Positions 59,417 through 64,000 of a DNA stretch of 64,000 nt are shown here, piece by piece (the stretch's first letter is position 1; the number at the start of each line of letters is the position of its first letter). A program made the translations under genes and the position numbers. Origin of the DNA: Daedaleopsis sinensis (taxonomy: Eukaryota; Basidiomycota; Agaricomycetes; Polyporales; Polyporaceae); assembly GCA_033807695.1 (NCBI GenBank), contig CM066307.1, positions 4,216,001 through 4,280,000 on the forward strand, given 5' to 3'. The notes under the pieces are model-generated. The model did not search any database, was not told the origin of the DNA, and worked only from the letters and a program-made list of their open reading frames with translations.

Positions 59417-59911
59417 TCATGACTTCCAAATGAGGATGGCGAGCGAGCCGATGTAGAAGTAGATGAAGTGTTTCGTTTCTTATCGAGAGAACGTCAGCTC
59501 AGCCGGGAATGTAAGAGAGGGAAGATCGCAGTTGATCTCCATCGTCGATATCCGATCGAACGACGACCAAGGCTCGTCTCGAAGCGTCTTCCGCGCACAG
59601 GAGATAAAAGCATAGGAGATAAAAGCATAGTCGACGAGGACGCACCGTGTGTGACATAAGAGCCAAAGTTCTTTCCGACGACGACGTGCCATGTAGGCCC
59701 GTGCCGTCTGTCGAACTCCTTCTTGATCTGCGCCGCGATGTCCTTCTCGATGTTGTACTTCTCGAGCGCGGCGGAGGCGACATCGACCGCCTCCTGCTGC
59801 ATCTCCTCACATGTCCACGTTCTTCACGACCGCCTTGGGGCCGTTGCCCGTGTGGTCCTTGGGGACGGAGCCCGCGTCGGAGCCGGTGGGCGCGTCGACC
59901 TTGTCCGCCAT
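59417..59911 (-). pseudogene. Dynein light chain LC8 gene with apparent 2-bp frameshift
   Basis: Minus-strand exons 59911-59646 and 59478-59417 (donor GTGCGT, acceptor TAAG). The protein has an N-terminal extension MADKVDAPTGSDAG, then [62 protein letters not shown], and in exon 2 ETKHFIYFYIGSLAILIWKS. This is a textbook LC8 (DYNLL/Dlc1) sequence, a dimeric hub that binds dynein intermediate chain and many partners. At 59807-59809 the frame after NVDM reads TGA, and the downstream LC8 frame resumes two bases out of register. No intron fits the spot. The rest is fully conserved, so this is a sequencing error, a very recent mutation, or one of two gene copies. Confidence 0.85.
59599..59628. repeat. 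15-bp tandem duplication in the LC8 intron
   Basis: ggagataaaagcata occurs twice in a row, within the 167-nt intron. Confidence 0.9.
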
Positions 59912-61628
59912 GGGTATTTCAAGGAGATCGATGGAGGGAGTGTAGTTTGACTGAGAGACGTGTGGTCAGAAGTCCTTGCAGAGTTGTAGACAGAGTCGCA
60001 AACACGAGGTTACTGGCAGACGACAAGCCGCACCAGTCACCCTCGGCCGCCTATGTGACATGACGCGTGACGTCACGCGAGTTGAGAGGCATGTTCTACT
60101 TTTCTCTCTCGACAACCACCGTGCTCGACTCCGCGCTTTATCTGACTTTCTTTTACTGTATGTTGTACGTTGGAGGATGGTTACGTCTCTAACCACCTGA
60201 ATCACTAGGTTAGACTCTCCCGGTTCTTCGAACGCGAAAAGCGAACGTTCGTGTGATCAACTTCAAGTTTCGAGCTCCCTACTACGTTCATATCCGAGCA
60301 CTCCTCGAATCCGACTCATAATCTGCAGTCCCCGGACCACAATCTATTTGGTACCGTGACAGCGAGCTCCGGCGAGCTCCGGCCGTTCACACGTCTTGAC
60401 CATCTGCTCTAGCAGTGCCCTTCGACGCCGCCTAGTGGTCATACTACCCAAATTTCGTCCGACAGCCCCCACCGTTGGCCACTGGAACTACGGTGACACC
60501 TGGTGCGGTAAATAATTGCATCTATCTGTTACTACCACCTTCTCCCTGGAGCCAAACTGCGGAGCTCCTGGTCGCATTGAGTCGGGCGAGTCCTTCGCCG
60601 CCGGAATGTCACATACTTCAAGTTCTGGCACGCATGGCAATCGATCCACCTTTGTGCCAAAGGCGCTGCACCCTTCTGCATCTATTGTTGCAACCTATTT
60701 TGCCATTGGACCATGTGCGCCGCCGTTTCACGGTACGTTGCCACTGGACGAGGTACGCCCCCGCTACGTACACATTATATAAAGAACGATCGCTCATGCG
60801 CACTACAGAACATTTTGAACAATTCAACTCCAATGTCGATGTGAGTAGACTGTTGTTGTGATGTCACGGCAGAGTACTCATATGACTCCAGCATCGACAT
60901 TCTAGCAGCAGTCGCTGTTACGCGCCATGAACCACGCAAAGCCCGCCGGAGTTGTTCTCCTTCCGGATGTAACCCTTATTGCCCCGACAGCGCACTTTGA
61001 TCCTGGCCTCTTTGACAGTATGGCGACAGCCTCTTTGCGGACAGTCGGCGTAGTCCAATCCGTCCGCTAGACCTACAATCGGTACGTAGGCTGTTTAGTC
61101 CCTTTCAAGAGCAATGTCGTTGACAATGACGTTGACGTTGACGTTGTTCTTGGTGGTTTCGGGTTAATCTTCGCCTTTGATACCCGTCAATGCACGAGAA
61201 GCAAGAACTCTTCTATCCATCGATGGGTGCACAATCGGTTTCGGTGAGTCAAAGCTGTATCCACTTCCACCATGTTCACGATCCTGATGGCGGGTCGCGC
61301 TGGGTACGCGGGCGTGCAGTCATGCCAAGGCGGTATTCAGAGCTCACAAATGACGACGTGAGTGACCCATTGATTGCCCGTTTTCCCTTTGTGCACGCGT
61401 TGGCAACATTAGTTTCATTGCTGTCGCTCAATAATGGCCTCTCCGTGCCGGGCATATTTAACAGACAGATGGTGCTCATGTTGCGCTTGTTGACCGACGA
61501 CCACACGCAGCAACTTCCGTAGCTTTCCGAGCTAAGATAAAGGTCCGTTTTCAATTCTCTTTTACGACCGCAAATCCTCGCAACATTGACAGCCGTCAGA
61601 AACAGAGCCTCTCGAAGCATCAGGCGTC
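59912..61628. other. Intergenic between LC8 and BTB gene 2
   Basis: About 1.7 kb between divergent genes. A gacgttgacgttgac-type simple repeat lies at 61110-61145. The last 80 bases resemble the flank of the BTB remnant at 37340-37690. No gene is recognised. Confidence 0.45.
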
Positions 61629-62697
61629 ATGAGCAACGAGAATTCCTCCAACGTGGAGGTCGTCCTGGTCTCCGAAAGCAACTTGTGGAGGATATGTGTT
61701 CGCAAGATCGATCTCGAGTGCGTCGACCCGCATCTCCTTGACCGGATGATCGCCGCGAGCACACCGCGTGTCGCCAGTATCGGACCCAAAGCCCAATCAT
61801 GCCACGTACAACTCTCAGACACTGCATACGATCTCTATCATTTCGTTCGTTTCGTCTATCGCAACTGGTGAGCCGCACCGTGACGACCAGCTCCTACCCT
61901 TGCCACGCACTCACCCACCAGTACACTTTGGCAGGTCTGTAGCTGACAATACTCCGTTCCCGCTGCTTGCTGCATCGCTCCGCATGGCGGCGAAGTACGA
62001 AGTAGACGAGCTGGCGTTGGCGGTGATCAAAGAACTCAAGCAGATCTTCCCGTCGACACTCTCCGCCTGGGACGCCCGCGACGCGCACCGCCGCCGCCAC
62101 TCCTTCAAGAAGACCGACGTCTTCCAGGCGTTCAACCTGCTCCGCACGCTCGGCGAGCGGTACGGCGCGCTGGAGCTGCTCCCCGCCGCGCTCTACGCGT
62201 GCTGCCAAATCGGAGCGCAGGTGCTCCGGTTGGGCGGGATGCGCGCAGACTCCACCACGCCCGAGACCCTGTCCCCGAGCGACTACGAGCTCGTGCTGCG
62301 GACGAAGGCGAAGCTCAGGGTGTACGGGGCGAGGCTGGTCGAGCGGCTGGCGATGTTCCAAGCGTCCCCTGATTGCGTGCGCCCGAACAAGAGCTGTGCG
62401 CAGTTCGTCTCCGACTTCCTCCACTTTCCGGACGTGATCCAGGATGGCGCCGATGCGGTGCGCGACGTGCTCGCGGGGGACCTGTTCGCCGTCAGGTTCC
62501 TGGGATACATCAACAGCTGGCATACTGTGTACAATGAATTTGTGGACCCGCTTCATGAGCTGGGTGCGTGTGGTAAATGTTTGACCGCGACGTTCGCCCA
62601 GTACGAGGCGCTGCGCTCGGAGGCGTGGCAGGGGTTGCCGGCGTTTGCTGGGATACCACAGGCGAAGCTTCCGCATTGGGGCCGTAGCAGTCCGTAA
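61629..62697 (+). CDS. BTB/POZ domain protein 2
   Basis: Exons 61629-61867 and 61935-62697 (donor GTGAGC, acceptor TTGGCAG) give 333 residues. The BTB domain has VDPHLLDRMIAASTP and LSDTAYDLYHFVRFVY; the H of the entry helix is changed (CVRKIDLE where BTB gene 1 has PVHRNIFE). It continues with LLAASLRMAAKYEVDELALA, IFPSTLSAWDARDAHRRRHS and VFQAFNLLRTLGERYG. The end has CVRPNKSC and CGKC with the shared 15-residue spacer to Trp, and PHWGRSSP as in BTB gene 1 (PNWGRSDL). It is the closest paralogue of BTB gene 1 and, like it, is tail-to-tail with a carboxylesterase copy, here only about 200 bases away. Role unknown. Confidence 0.88.
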
Positions 62698-62897
62698 CTC
62701 AGTTTTTTTCGTGACATGTACATGTGCCAGTGGTCTCTTGTCCGGGTCGTTCTCACCCGTGGTGTATCCATAGTCCGTGATGATTATTACGATCTCTGCA
62801 CCCGTCAGCAGATCTACTAGCAGCTATATGTAAAGTCCTCGAAGGTGTACCGGAACATCGACGTCGCATAACAAGTCCTCCGTGAAGAGCACCCCCT

Positions 62898-64000
62898 CTA
62901 CTGGTTTAGATCGGCCGGGACGGAGTTGAGGAAGGCAATCTGCTCCGACCGGTAGTCGTCCTGGATGACCGCGAAGTTCGCAACACTCGGCGTCGACGAG
63001 TTGAACGCAGTCGTGGCGAGCTGGAGCACGACCTGTGATCCGAGTCGGTGAGCAATCGTCAGCACATCACGGCGCGCGCCACTACTCACCTCGTTATTGG
63101 CCTGGTACTGCGGCCATGTGTCCCCTGTACAACAAGGACGCAATCAGGAACACGTCATCGGTACGGCACGCAGAAGAAGAACACGCACTCTTCAAGCCCT
63201 TCCCGTCGTTCGGCGTCCCGCTGACGGCGAACGAGACCCAGTAGTCGACCATGGCCTGGCTGAGGAGCCGCACGCCCGCGTTGCTGCTCGTCGTCTGCAC
63301 CGTCCCGTACACGTACGGAACGTCCGTCCCATGCGACACGCCCACGCTCGCGTCCGTCACCGCGTTCTGGTCCGCAAACAGGTACGCGAACGTCTTCACG
63401 CCTGCGTTCGTCGCCGCGCGGATCCATGCCCTGCGCGTCGCATGTATCGCCGCGTCACCGAAGATCGCGGCCGCACGCTTGTACTGGCTGCTCAGCCCGA
63501 ACGTGTTGTTTCCTGTGCCGTACGGAGAGCCGAGCGCGGGGTTGTCGGGGTAGAGCGTGAGGAGCTGCGCCAGGTCGTTCTCAAAGTTCTGCGAGGGAGT
63601 CGTGAAGGGCTGGTCGAAGCCGGTGAGGAACGTCTTCACTTGGTCCTCGGTCGAGATCGTCTGGGGAGTGAAGTGGGTTCCTGCGTATAGGGGACCAGTG
63701 AGCAAACATAGGCAACAGCGAGCGACAAGGAACCACGCACCCTCATCGAGCACGGTGCCCGAGATGAACGGCACCTTGGAGAACTTGCCCGCCGCGAAGA
63801 GCTTCGACGGGAGGTCGGGGATGACGCCGTCCGGGCCGTCGATGACGGGCCCGAACAGGAGCGGCTCGGTGAAGGAAGAGTCGGTCTGCTCCCAGGCGGT
63901 GAGGAGCGCGGCGGTGTCTGCAGTCCGGAGGCACGCGAACGTGCTCCCCTGCGCAGCGTTCGCGCACGCGGGGACCTTCGAGACGAAGGTGCTCCACACA
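62898..64000 (-). CDS. Type-B carboxylesterase, second copy (5' part outside the window)
   Basis: Minus strand. Exons 63032-62898, 63124-63090, 63680-63189 and the 3' part of a further exon from 63741 to the window edge. All four boundaries correspond exactly to exons 6-9 of the gene at 28587-30806, and exon lengths are identical. The encoded part covers roughly the C-terminal two thirds, including the catalytic Glu (GTVLDEG) and His (SHGTDVPYVYG); the Ser elbow lies outside. Only a handful of residues differ in about 350 (for example EQTDSS for KQTTSS, SVAN for SDAN), so it is a recent inverted duplicate. No stop or frameshift is present. The secreted-esterase function is assumed to be the same. 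Confidence 0.92.

Overview
The window is nuclear DNA from a filamentous basidiomycete, most likely an Agaricomycete of the polypore type. The reasons are short (about 50-80 nt) GT-AG introns in nearly every gene, GC-rich coding sequence with long accidental open frames on both strands, and recognisable fungal families: a samB/Mub1 MYND protein, a secreted type-B carboxylesterase of the Candida rugosa lipase family, a sugar-porter permease, and expanded F-box and BTB families. The assignment below order level is inference.

Layout. 0-8.2 kb: three same-strand paralogues of an F-box-like family (198-1583, 5873-7068, 7255-8151), with two hypothetical genes between them, one on each strand. 8.2-24.5 kb: mostly gene-poor, decayed duplicated DNA. 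It holds two copies of a roughly 3 kb segment in direct orientation, each with one F-box gene (11512-12899 and 20721-22658), further diverged repeat units, and a zinc-type dehydrogenase fragment. 25.7-27.3 kb: a minisatellite, then a 1.1 kb element with 76/75 bp terminal inverted repeats enclosing a RecQ-like helicase fragment. 28.5-32.1 kb: a complete carboxylesterase gene and a frame-disrupted hypothetical gene. 34-37.7 kb: two BTB genes and a BTB pseudogene. 39-44.2 kb: two conserved housekeeping genes, mitochondrial Hsp10 and samB/Mub1. 47.4-52.3 kb: a sugar transporter and an intronless 566-residue conserved-looking protein of unknown function. 53.4-58.9 kb: a decayed carboxylate-permease relic, a repeat of the transporter 3' flank, a BTB gene and a fragment of the 566-residue gene. 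59.4-64 kb: a frameshifted dynein light chain LC8 gene, a BTB gene and a second, inverted copy of the carboxylesterase that runs off the window.

How the genes fit together. F-box, BTB and MYND/Mub1 proteins are all typically substrate adaptors or partners of ubiquitin ligases, so the window is rich in adaptor-type genes (five F-box-type, four BTB plus one BTB relic, one Mub1 homologue). Hsp10, LC8, samB and the sugar transporter look like conserved genes; the F-box and BTB genes, the esterase pair and the relics look like the fast-duplicating accessory fraction. No rRNA, credible tRNA, CRISPR array or operon-like arrangement was seen. Exon boundaries were inferred by eye from splice consensus and frame continuity and have not been tested with transcripts.
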